NCBI GenBank assembly: GCA_002509495.1
Contig: DAEV01000025.1
Span: forward strand, 2,696 to 18,159
Reading direction: 5' to 3'
Length of the DNA: 15,464 bases
From: Methanolinea sp. UBA473
GTDB taxonomy: Archaea > Halobacteriota > Methanomicrobia > Methanomicrobiales > Methanospirillaceae
Below, piece after piece: positions 5,697 through 12,726 of this stretch (positions are counted from its first letter, which is position 1; each line of letters opens with the position of its first letter). The translations under genes and the position numbers were made by a program. The notes below the pieces were generated by a model. The model had not been told where the DNA came from, did not search any database, and saw only the letters and a list, made by a program, of their open reading frames with translations.

Positions 5697-7652
5697 TCAG
5701 TTCTCCTTGATCATCGAGTTCACATCCAGTACGGGGACCACCTCGCCGTCCCCCGGGATGGTTACCCCGGAAATTCCGCGACAGATTCCTACCACGTTGC
5801 TCAGGGGCTTGATTACAACTTCCTGCTGACCCTCGATTGAGTCTGCACAGATGGTTCGTTTGCGATTCTGCTGCTGTATAACGACCAGGATCTCACTCTT
5901 TTCCGAATGGCCGAACATATCGTCGAGCCGGTCGAGGGGAAGGACTTCATCGCGCAGCAGGATAGCCTCATGGCCTCCGATTGAGTGGATCCGCTCCTGC
6001 ACAAGACTTGCGACCTCGACAACGTTGTGCACCGGGATCGCACAGCGCCTGCCATTGATCCGGACCATCATCACGGTGACGATCGCCATGGTGGGTGGAA
6101 GGAGGAGTTCGAACCGGGATCCTTTCCCGAGGGTTGATTCCACCTTGATGGATCCTTTCAGGGATTCGATCGTGGTCCGTACCACGTCAAGTCCCACTCC
6201 CCGTCCGCTGATGTCAGTGATGGCTTCGGCAGTGGAGAAGCCCGGCCTGAAGAGGAAGTCGATCACATCGTCATTCGGGAGTGCCCCTGCCGCTTCCGCA
6301 GAAATGAGCCCCCGCTCGATTGCCTTCTTCCTCACCCTTTCGATGTCGATTCCGCCTCCATCGTCCGCAATCGTGATGATCACATTGTCCCGGTCTCTCC
6401 TTGCAGAGAGGAGCAGTGTCCCTTTTGCAGGCTTTCCTGCGGCTTCCCTCACTGTCGGGGACTCGATACCGTGATCGATGGCATTCCGGATGAGATGAAG
6501 GAGGGGATCGTTCAGACCGTCCATTATGCTCCTGTCCAGCTCCGTATCCCCCCCCTCGATCACGAACTCCACCTCTTTGCCCTCCCGGCGAGCGATGTCC
6601 CGGACAGTCCGGGGAAAACGATTGAAGATATGGTTGAGCGGGATCATCCTGATATTCATCATGAGGTTCTGCAGGTCGGAGACGGAACGGCCGATCATGT
6701 TCAGGGTCTCGTCCATCTCCTTGATCTGGTACCTTCGTGCGATCTGGGTAATTCGGCCCCTGTTAATCACCAGATCTTCAACGAGGTTCATCATCTGGTC
6801 AAGCCGGTGGATATCCACCCGGATATTCTTGACTTCCCTGCCCTTGTCAGCCTTCTCCCCCTGTGCAGGTTTCCTGGAGGGGGCGTCTTTCCCGGGAACG
6901 GAAACCCCGGTCTTTTCCGAGGGGGTTTCGGACTCATCGCGGATCTCGAGGTCCTGGATAGAGACTTCCTGGACGTCCGTGATGGAACTGATGGTGTGGA
7001 TCGCTTCCATCCCCGCATCACTTACGAGGTCCACCACGAAGCTGCCATCGAACTCCCCGTCCTCCACAATTGCACGGTCGGGGGAAACCTTCTCCAGGCT
7101 GCCCAGGTCCTCGAGGTTCTGGAGAACGATCATACCCCTGAGGTTCCGGTTCTCGCACCCGTCCTTCAGGCGCACTGAGATGCGGAACCGGTGTTCTCCC
7201 GGCCTTAAGGAAGACTGGAGGGCATCCTCATCCGTTCCCTTCCCGGAACCGGCGATGGCGCCAGAGGTCCCTTTATGGGTCCACTTTTTCAGTGCTTCGA
7301 CCCGTTCGTCCAGGTCTTCCGGCATTCCCTGTCCTTCCGCCTCGATATCATCCAGCATTGCTTCGATCTTGTCGGATGCGGAGAGGAGTGCATCCATGAG
7401 GGCCGAGCTGACTTCCAGGTTGTCGTTCCGGATCTCCTGGAAGATATCCTCCATGGCATGGCATAACTTCTCCATCCCGGCATATCCCATGGATGCAGAC
7501 ATTCCCTTCAATGAATGGGCGGAACGGAAGATCTCGGCAATCGCCCCGGTATCGGTGCCATTTTCAAGGATAAGGAGATTTTTGACAATATTCTCGTGAT
7601 TCTCACGGGACTCTGCAATATAGAGAGCACGATAGGTATCCATTTCAGACAT
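5697..7652 (-). CDS. cheA: Chemotaxis histidine kinase CheA
   Basis: CheA autophosphorylates in response to receptor arrays and passes the phosphate to CheY and CheB. All five domains are visible in 651 residues. P1 (about 5-125) has His46 in SAHSLKG. A P2-like response-regulator docking domain spans about 152-238. A Pro/Lys-rich linker follows (about 240-275). The P3 dimerisation helices lie at about 280-345. The P4 kinase domain (about 345-520) has the N box HLIRNAIDHG (386-395), the G1 motif ADDGGGID (429-436) and the G2 motif GRGVGLDVV (483-491). A CheW-like P5 domain fills about 521-650. All catalytic residues are present. The start overlaps the end of cheB by 8 nt (ATGTCTGA), with GGTGA about 10 nt upstream. 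CheW, its usual partner, is not in the window. Confidence 0.97.
   Translation of the reverse strand: MSEMDTYRALYIAESRENHENIVKNLLILENGTDTGAIAEIFRSAHSLKGMSASMGYAGMEKLCHAMEDIFQEIRNDNLEVSSALMDALLSASDKIEAMLDDIEAEGQGMPEDLDERVEALKKWTHKGTSGAIAGSGKGTDEDALQSSLRPGEHRFRISVRLKDGCENRNLRGMIVLQNLEDLGSLEKVSPDRAIVEDGEFDGSFVVDLVSDAGMEAIHTISSITDVQEVSIQDLEIRDESETPSEKTGVSVPGKDAPSRKPAQGEKADKGREVKNIRVDIHRLDQMMNLVEDLVINRGRITQIARRYQIKEMDETLNMIGRSVSDLQNLMMNIRMIPLNHIFNRFPRTVRDIARREGKEVEFVIEGGDTELDRSIMDGLNDPLLHLIRNAIDHGIESPTVREAAGKPAKGTLLLSARRDRDNVIITIADDGGGIDIERVRKKAIERGLISAEAAGALPNDDVIDFLFRPGFSTAEAITDISGRGVGLDVVRTTIESLKGSIKVESTLGKGSRFELLLPPTMAIVTVMMVRINGRRCAIPVHNVVEVASLVQERIHSIGGHEAILLRDEVLPLDRLDDMFGHSEKSEILVVIQQQNRKRTICADSIEGQQEVVIKPLSNVVGICRGISGVTIPGDGEVVPVLDVNSMIKEN
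5701..5708 (-). promoter_or_regulatory. Shine-Dalgarno for cheC
   Basis: The minus strand reads AAGGAGAA across the last codons of cheA, 9 nt before the cheC ATG. It decides the cheC start and suggests translation coupled to cheA. Confidence 0.6.
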
Positions 7653-8685
7653 TCTCTTTATTCACCATCCCGGAGACCAGGTGCGTGATCTCGGCGCCTA
7701 TTGTCTCCAATGGTAATACTTGATCCACGCAATTCCTGGATAGTGCGGACCGGGCCATGCCGTACACCACGCAGTCCTCCTCCCTGCAAACGATCGTCCG
7801 GCCCCCATGCTCTTTGATGGCAGCCATCCCCTCGCCACCGTCGTTCCCCATCCCGGAGAGGATCACCGAGACGATCTTGTCTGAAAAGACGGAAGAGGCG
7901 GAGAGGAACGTCTTGTCCACGGCGGGACGGACACTGTGAACCGGGGCGGAGTGGGAGTGCACGATCTTTCCACCCTGCTCCCCTTTCTCGGAGAGATACC
8001 TGGAGATGATGGTATGGTATCCGGCTTTGGAGACATAGACCTTTCCCTGGTAAAGAATATCCCCGCTTTCCGTCTCCTTGACGGGCATTGGAGATATCCG
8101 GTTCAGCCGGGTAGCCATCGAAGCGGTGAACCCTCCTTCCGGCATATGCTGGGTGATTACCAGGGCGGCTTTTATGGGAGTTTTAAGAGTAGACAGGAGG
8201 ACATCCAGCATAGGAGGGCCCCCGGCAGACGACCCCACTACCACGAGATGGCTGGCGAGTTGGGCCTCACCCGCATCATGCCGTTTGAAGTACGAGATCC
8301 GAATCAGGTTCCTGACTTTATCCCGAAGTTCGCGGGCCATCCCCCGTAATGCTTTCACATCTCCCGGCTTGAGCATGAAGTCGTCAGCCCCAAGATCCAT
8401 GGCCGCCTTTGTCATCTCCGCACCTGCCGAGGTGAGAGACGATAGCATCAGCACCCTGGGGAATTTTTTAAAGTCCTTCTTATTTTTAAGGACCCCAAGG
8501 CCGTCAAGTTGCGGCATCTCGATATCGAGGGTCATCACGTCGGGAGACAGTTCCTCGATCTTCTTTAAGGCATCTCTACCGTCTGACGCGGTACCAATCA
8601 CCTCGATCTCGGGATCCTTTTCAAGCAAATCCCTGACCATGGTGCGCATGAACAGGGAATCGTCCACGACCAATACCCTGATCAT
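7645..8685 (-). CDS. cheB: Receptor methylesterase/deamidase CheB
   Basis: CheB removes methyl groups from receptor glutamates (and can deamidate glutamines) for adaptation, and is activated by CheA. With the start at 8685 it has 346 residues. The receiver domain (about 1-120) has Asp8/Asp9, phosphoacceptor Asp54 in TLDIEMP, and Lys106. A short linker leads to the methylesterase domain (about 145-340) with the Ser153-His180-Asp282 triad, in GSSAGG, TQHMPEG and GMGNDG. An in-frame TTG at 8697 would add four residues and overlap cheY. I prefer the ATG because its MIRVLVVDD begins the receiver domain directly and follows the cheY stop by 1 nt. The 3' end overlaps cheA by 8 nt. No CheR is encoded in this window. 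Confidence 0.96.
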   Translation of the reverse strand: MIRVLVVDDSLFMRTMVRDLLEKDPEIEVIGTASDGRDALKKIEELSPDVMTLDIEMPQLDGLGVLKNKKDFKKFPRVLMLSSLTSAGAEMTKAAMDLGADDFMLKPGDVKALRGMARELRDKVRNLIRISYFKRHDAGEAQLASHLVVVGSSAGGPPMLDVLLSTLKTPIKAALVITQHMPEGGFTASMATRLNRISPMPVKETESGDILYQGKVYVSKAGYHTIISRYLSEKGEQGGKIVHSHSAPVHSVRPAVDKTFLSASSVFSDKIVSVILSGMGNDGGEGMAAIKEHGGRTIVCREEDCVVYGMARSALSRNCVDQVLPLETIGAEITHLVSGMVNKENV

Positions 8686-8686
8686 G

Positions 8687-9049
8687 TTATGAACCAAGGA
8701 CGTTCTTGATCTCTTCCAATACTTTCGGGGCCTGGAACGGTTTCACGATATATCCCCTCGCCCCGGTCTTGATGGCCAGCTTGACCATCTGTTCCTGGCC
8801 CACAGCCGTGCACATGACCACCCTGGCATTCGGATCGAATGTCCGGATACCCTTCAGAGCTTCGATCCCGTTCACCTTGGGCATTACGACGTCCATGGTC
8901 ACAAGATCGGGTTTGAGCTCCTGGTACTTCGTGATCGCCTCATCTCCATCGGCAGCCTCCCCCACAATGTCATGCCCGCCTGAGAAGAGGATGTTCTTGA
9001 GCAGGGTGCGCATAAACAGGGTATCGTCTACGATCAATATTCTCCCCAT
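8687..9049 (-). CDS. cheY: Chemotaxis response regulator CheY
   Basis: Single-domain response regulator that carries the signal from CheA to the archaellum motor. From ATG 9049 it has 120 residues. Visible are the acidic pocket Asp8/Asp9, phosphoacceptor Asp53 in TMDVVMP, Thr81 in CTAVGQ, Tyr100 and the conserved Lys103 in IVKPF. There is no output domain. An upstream in-frame TTG at 9058 would add three residues. The ATG is preferred because the protein then begins MGRILIVDD, and it lies 36 nt from a TATA box. It is the first gene of cheYBACD. In archaea CheY does not bind the bacterial switch protein FliM; it acts through CheF and the ArlCDE proteins. Confidence 0.96.
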   Translation of the reverse strand: MGRILIVDDTLFMRTLLKNILFSGGHDIVGEAADGDEAITKYQELKPDLVTMDVVMPKVNGIEALKGIRTFDPNARVVMCTAVGQEQMVKLAIKTGARGYIVKPFQAPKVLEEIKNVLGS

Positions 9050-9080
9050 AGATACCAACTAGGAATTTGCATGCGATAGG

Positions 9081-9090
9081 ATTATATACC
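9081..9090 (-). promoter_or_regulatory. TATA box for cheYBACD
   Basis: The minus strand reads GGTATATAAT in the 66-bp gap between cheF and cheY, centred 36 nt before the cheY ATG. Usual spacing puts the transcription start about 10 nt before that ATG. There is no T-rich terminator after cheF, so this promoter probably adds to read-through from flaHIJ-cheF. Two copies of GATAGG on the plus strand (9075-9080 and 9095-9100) flank it. Confidence 0.6.
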
Positions 9091-9115
9091 TACTGATAGG
9101 GCATGTGGGAGTCCG

Positions 9116-9922
9116 TCAGGTAGGGGGCTTCACAGCCTCGGTGATGAAACGGACACCCTTTGGCGTGAGCTGGACCTCCCGGCGTGTATAAACAATTTCC
9201 ACGAGCCCGATTTTTAATAACCGGTCATATATTTTATCGATTTCACCATGAGAGATGTTGAGCATGTTCTCGATTGCATGGGAATCCATACCGCTGTAGA
9301 TGAGCATTCCCACCTGGGAAGAGAGGGGATCGAGCTCGTTCTCTCCCATGTCCAGGTCCTTTGTCGTATCTTTCAGGAAATTGAGAAGAATCTGCAGGGT
9401 TGAGAGGGGGCAGAGGACGTAACTTGTGACAACATCCGTATTCTCCATGTGATCGAGCTTCACGACGTCCACCTGTTTGTTCTGCACCTCACGCTTGGTC
9501 AGTTCCATGCCGGTGACCTCTTTCAATCCGACGGAGACCTGCTTGTTCTGGGATACGAACCAGATGCTGGACTTGAGGACGGCGATCGCTCCCTTCTCCC
9601 AGGCCGCATTGGTGACCATGACTCCTCCCCTGACTGCAGGGGACATGAAGTAGGCCGACAGCCGGTACGCATTGCAGGACATGATGATCACCCTTTTCAA
9701 TGCCTGGAGCACTTTTTCCACGCTGGCTACCTTGAGAACAACCGGGGGGTCGCTTTTAAGGGTGATGAGCAGGAGATTTTTCTTTTCCTCGAGATCCACA
9801 ATGGACTTGAACGGGATGGTCTTGCCAAAGGGTTCTGCGATCATCATGGCATCCTGCTGGAGATCGATCTTCGTAACCTCCCATTTGCCGTCCTTCTGGA
9901 TCTTGACCGGTACGACTGGCAT
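9116..9922 (-). CDS. cheF: Archaeal chemotaxis adaptor CheF
   Basis: CheF is an archaea-specific protein. In Halobacterium it binds CheY, CheC2 and CheD on one side and archaellum accessory proteins on the other, linking the taxis signal to the motor. The 268-residue protein fits the family (DUF439) in length and layout. An N-terminal beta-rich part (about 1-75) resembles a PH-like fold. A second beta-rich part follows (about 95-160), then a helical linker (about 165-195), and a C-terminal region (about 198-265) that reads like a winged helix (AIENMLNISHGEIDKIYDRL, then a beta wing near 241-252). It lies between the 394-residue membrane protein (24-nt gap) and cheY, exactly where a bridging protein is expected. 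No TM segment is visible. Family assignment is from remembered pattern and context, without a database search. Confidence 0.85.
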   Translation of the reverse strand: MPVVPVKIQKDGKWEVTKIDLQQDAMMIAEPFGKTIPFKSIVDLEEKKNLLLITLKSDPPVVLKVASVEKVLQALKRVIIMSCNAYRLSAYFMSPAVRGGVMVTNAAWEKGAIAVLKSSIWFVSQNKQVSVGLKEVTGMELTKREVQNKQVDVVKLDHMENTDVVTSYVLCPLSTLQILLNFLKDTTKDLDMGENELDPLSSQVGMLIYSGMDSHAIENMLNISHGEIDKIYDRLLKIGLVEIVYTRREVQLTPKGVRFITEAVKPPT

Positions 9923-9946
9923 CTTCTCTTCCCCCGGGTGCGATAA

Positions 9947-11131
9947 TTATCCCGGTTTCTCCTTACTCCCTTTCAGGAGGTCCTTGAGATCCTTCTCCAG
10001 ATCCGACGCGGGCACGTGGACATCTTTCAGGTCGCGGAGGAGGCTGGCATATTCACTCTTCTTCACTCCTTTGGCTTCTGCCTTCAACGAAGCCATCAGG
10101 TCGTCATCTTCGCGTTTTCCGGTTCCGAAGGAGATCATTTCCTGGCCTTCAAAAACAGCGGGTGCTGCGGAGGCTTTCATAGTCTTTGATGCAGGAGCTC
10201 CGGCCGGAGGGGAGGCCGAAGCGGCCGGTGTGGAAGGGCTTGTACCGGTGGCCGCTCCCTTCCCATTCGATTCTTCCGCACTTTCCCCAAGATCGACGTC
10301 ATCGAGGTCGAGGTCTTCCAGGCCCTCCAGTCCATCCCCGGGGATACCCCCCAAACCCGGTTCTCCGTCCCCAAGCCTGATCTCGTCCTTGTGAGCCTCG
10401 AGGATCTCCTTCACCTCGTCGGCATCATTCGTCTCGTCCAGGGCTACGGGGATCTCTTCCCCCGAAAGCCCGATGTCCATGTTCGAAAAATCTTCTGAAA
10501 CCCCGGAATCGGCACGGATATCCTCATCCCCCGGGAGGGAAATATCGTCGAGCACTCCGAATTCATCTTCCGGTTTGATGTCCGTCAGGAGGTCGGGGTT
10601 CAGATCGTCAGAAGATACCAGTGCTGAGAAGGGATCGGAGGTCTTTTTTCTTTCTACGGGAGCAGAGTCCGGGATGATCTCATCGAGCGACACTACTTCG
10701 GCGCCTGCAACGGAAAGATCAAGAAGGGAGTCGAGTTTCTTCTTCTTTTTTTCCTTCTCGGTTTTCGACTGACCTATCCCCTTCAGGTCACGGCCAAGAA
10801 CGGAAAAGGCTCCTTTCAGCGAGGAGAAGAAAGTTCCTGTTCCGCCTTTTTTCCCCGGAACCTTCTTTTCGGCCCCTTTCTCCTTTTTCCTGGCTTCTTT
10901 TGGCTTCTGTTTTTCCTTCAATGGTGTTTGGGGTTCAGTCTTCACCGTTCCGGGAGATTTTTTCCTCTTCAAGGAGGGCATCCTGACAGTTCCGGTGAGG
11001 AACAGGACGAGGATTCCCAGCACGATCGCTCCCACAAGGAGGTAAAAGACCGGGAGATTGAAGAGGATCATCACCGATCCAAAGACAACAATTACAAGGA
11101 AGAGGGCCATCCTGCGGGTTGAATCTTTCAT
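9947..11131 (-). CDS. Unrecognised membrane-anchored charged protein between flaJ and cheF
   Basis: I do not recognise this 394-residue protein. It begins with two closely spaced hydrophobic segments (about 8-26 and 28-47) joined by a short NLP turn, likely a helical hairpin. Next comes a strongly basic Lys/Pro-rich stretch (about 55-133), broken by a short TFFSSLKGAFSVLGRDL segment near 100-116. An acidic, Asp/Glu/Leu-rich region follows (about 145-285), with a dense DLDLDDVDLGES patch near 273-284. An Ala/Ser/Pro-rich linker spans about 293-325, and a charged helical tail about 340-390. Most of the soluble part looks disordered. Basic residues after the second segment suggest it faces the cytoplasm. 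The start overlaps the flaJ stop (TAATG), with GAGGC just upstream, so it is translated with the motor genes. Role in archaellum assembly or taxis is an inference from position only. Confidence 0.85.
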   Translation of the reverse strand: MKDSTRRMALFLVIVVFGSVMILFNLPVFYLLVGAIVLGILVLFLTGTVRMPSLKRKKSPGTVKTEPQTPLKEKQKPKEARKKEKGAEKKVPGKKGGTGTFFSSLKGAFSVLGRDLKGIGQSKTEKEKKKKKLDSLLDLSVAGAEVVSLDEIIPDSAPVERKKTSDPFSALVSSDDLNPDLLTDIKPEDEFGVLDDISLPGDEDIRADSGVSEDFSNMDIGLSGEEIPVALDETNDADEVKEILEAHKDEIRLGDGEPGLGGIPGDGLEGLEDLDLDDVDLGESAEESNGKGAATGTSPSTPAASASPPAGAPASKTMKASAAPAVFEGQEMISFGTGKREDDDLMASLKAEAKGVKKSEYASLLRDLKDVHVPASDLEKDLKDLLKGSKEKPG

Positions 11132-12726
11132 TATACTGCCTCAAAGGTGGGAATACTGAAGAACAGATCAACAATTAACGGCGCCGATATATAAACAATG
11201 CCGGTCAGCACAAGGAGGATGCCTCCAAAGAAATAGAACATGTAGCGATCGCCCCCCATCACGATCTTTGCCGCGATTGTGTTGGAGATCAGCACCATGG
11301 AGACCATGATCAGGACAAAAATGCCCATCTCAGCTTCGGGGAAGTTGACAAAGAGCGAAAGACCCCCACCAATCGAGCCCCCGACACTCGTAGAACTGGA
11401 AAGCGCAGAACTCGAGGACCCGAGGGATGAGACCACTGTCGCGATGGCCTTGGACATCACCAGCATGATATGGTAGAGGAAGAGGAAGATCCCGACCATC
11501 ATGGCATGCATCGGGATGATGAGGATGATGAATCCCATGGCGATGGAGTACCGTTTTTCCCTTAAAAGGACCTGTTCCAGCATCGAGGAACCTACGATCG
11601 CCCCGATTTTATCCGGCTGTCCCCCCAGCTCCACCGAATCACGGAAAATATTCAGGTACTTGTAGATCAGGTTGCTCCCGGTCTCCCCGATGAACCTCTC
11701 CCAGGTGAGTTTTTCGTCCAGCCCAAGGTTCAGTTTCGAATTGACTCCCGCGATGAAGGGCTCCAGGTACTCCATCGACTTCCGGTCGATCTCCGTAAGG
11801 GCGCTCGCAATCGTGATACCTTTTCCCCCCATCACCGCACCAAGACTCCGGATGAACATGGTGAATTCTGCGTCCCGCTGGACGATGTTGCGATCATCGA
11901 AATATCCGATGATGCCCAACGGCAGAAGAAGTACGCCCAGGAAGATCATCACAAGCCCGGTACTCTGGGAAAAAAAGTAGAGTACAATGGCCGATATGAT
12001 GGCGATGGGGATGATCTTTTTCTCCAGACGATGGATAATCGACTGCTCCTTCGAACCGCGCTCAAGAGAATGCGTCTTGTCATCCGCCGGGACCGATTTG
12101 TACATCGTAATGATCCCAAAGACGGAGATGGCGAGTACGATGAAATAGGCGGACCGCAGAGTCGCCTGGATGTCGTCGGGGGAGAAGATCGCGATCGAGA
12201 GCATGATGATGATGCCGATGAGGTTTGCGGAGAAGAGCATGGCAATATACGCATCGCTCCATTTTTTCAGCATTTCCAACCCCTGCTCGTAATCGTTCCG
12301 GTAGACACTGCGGATGGTGGCGAGTTCCCTGTTGAGGAAATCCTCATCCGGGACCCCTGACTCGATGGAGTTCGCGTACCGGTGAAGCATGCTCCTGAGC
12401 ATATCGTTCTTGACCCGGTCGGCCATGATGCTCAGGCCTTGCACATAGCTGTAGTTCCAGCGCTTGACAAAGAACTCGATCCGCTCGATGTATCTCGTGG
12501 GGACGTACTCCTTCCTGGTCGCTGTGTATTCAAAGATTTCGGGCCTCGTTGCCTGGGCGGTGGTGATGGAGGCCATGTACGTGAGCATAAAGAGAAGGTC
12601 GGGGCCCATCTGCTTGTTCTCTTTCATGGAGCCCAGTTTTTTCCTTATCGAGCCCCCCAGGTCATGGAATGGAAGTTTTCCCGCATTCGCCGCGCGTATT
12701 GATTTGCCGAACCCTTCAAATGGCAT
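11131..12726 (-). CDS. flaJ: Archaellum platform membrane protein FlaJ (ArlJ)
   Basis: Polytopic inner platform of the archaellum, related to type II secretion F and pilus platform proteins; it couples the FlaI ATPase to filament assembly and rotation. The 531-residue protein has a cytoplasmic N-terminus. Hydrophobic segments lie near 160-182, 192-208, 237-253, 257-275, 396-424, 466-486 and 494-522. Two cytoplasmic T2SSF-type loops lie between, the second at about 276-395 with GKGITIASAL near 301-310. A Ser/Gly-rich stretch (about 433-455) joins two membrane segments. It overlaps flaI by 11 nt and is followed directly by the unknown 394-residue gene. Length and topology fit euryarchaeal FlaJ, and the flaH-flaI-flaJ order confirms identity. 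Confidence 0.95.
   Translation of the reverse strand: MPFEGFGKSIRAANAGKLPFHDLGGSIRKKLGSMKENKQMGPDLLFMLTYMASITTAQATRPEIFEYTATRKEYVPTRYIERIEFFVKRWNYSYVQGLSIMADRVKNDMLRSMLHRYANSIESGVPDEDFLNRELATIRSVYRNDYEQGLEMLKKWSDAYIAMLFSANLIGIIIMLSIAIFSPDDIQATLRSAYFIVLAISVFGIITMYKSVPADDKTHSLERGSKEQSIIHRLEKKIIPIAIISAIVLYFFSQSTGLVMIFLGVLLLPLGIIGYFDDRNIVQRDAEFTMFIRSLGAVMGGKGITIASALTEIDRKSMEYLEPFIAGVNSKLNLGLDEKLTWERFIGETGSNLIYKYLNIFRDSVELGGQPDKIGAIVGSSMLEQVLLREKRYSIAMGFIILIIPMHAMMVGIFLFLYHIMLVMSKAIATVVSSLGSSSSALSSSTSVGGSIGGGLSLFVNFPEAEMGIFVLIMVSMVLISNTIAAKIVMGGDRYMFYFFGGILLVLTGIVYISAPLIVDLFFSIPTFEAV

Noticed and set aside
6526..7599. Long plus-strand open frame (about 357 codons) across cheA
   Set aside because: Antisense shadow of cheA with a Ser/Arg-rich low-complexity translation and no start signal.
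8686..8697. TTG start for CheB at 8697
   Set aside because: It adds only four residues and overlaps cheY. The ATG at 8685 begins exactly at the receiver domain.
9050..9058. TTG start for CheY at 9058
   Set aside because: It adds three residues with no family support, and would sit at or before the expected transcription start.
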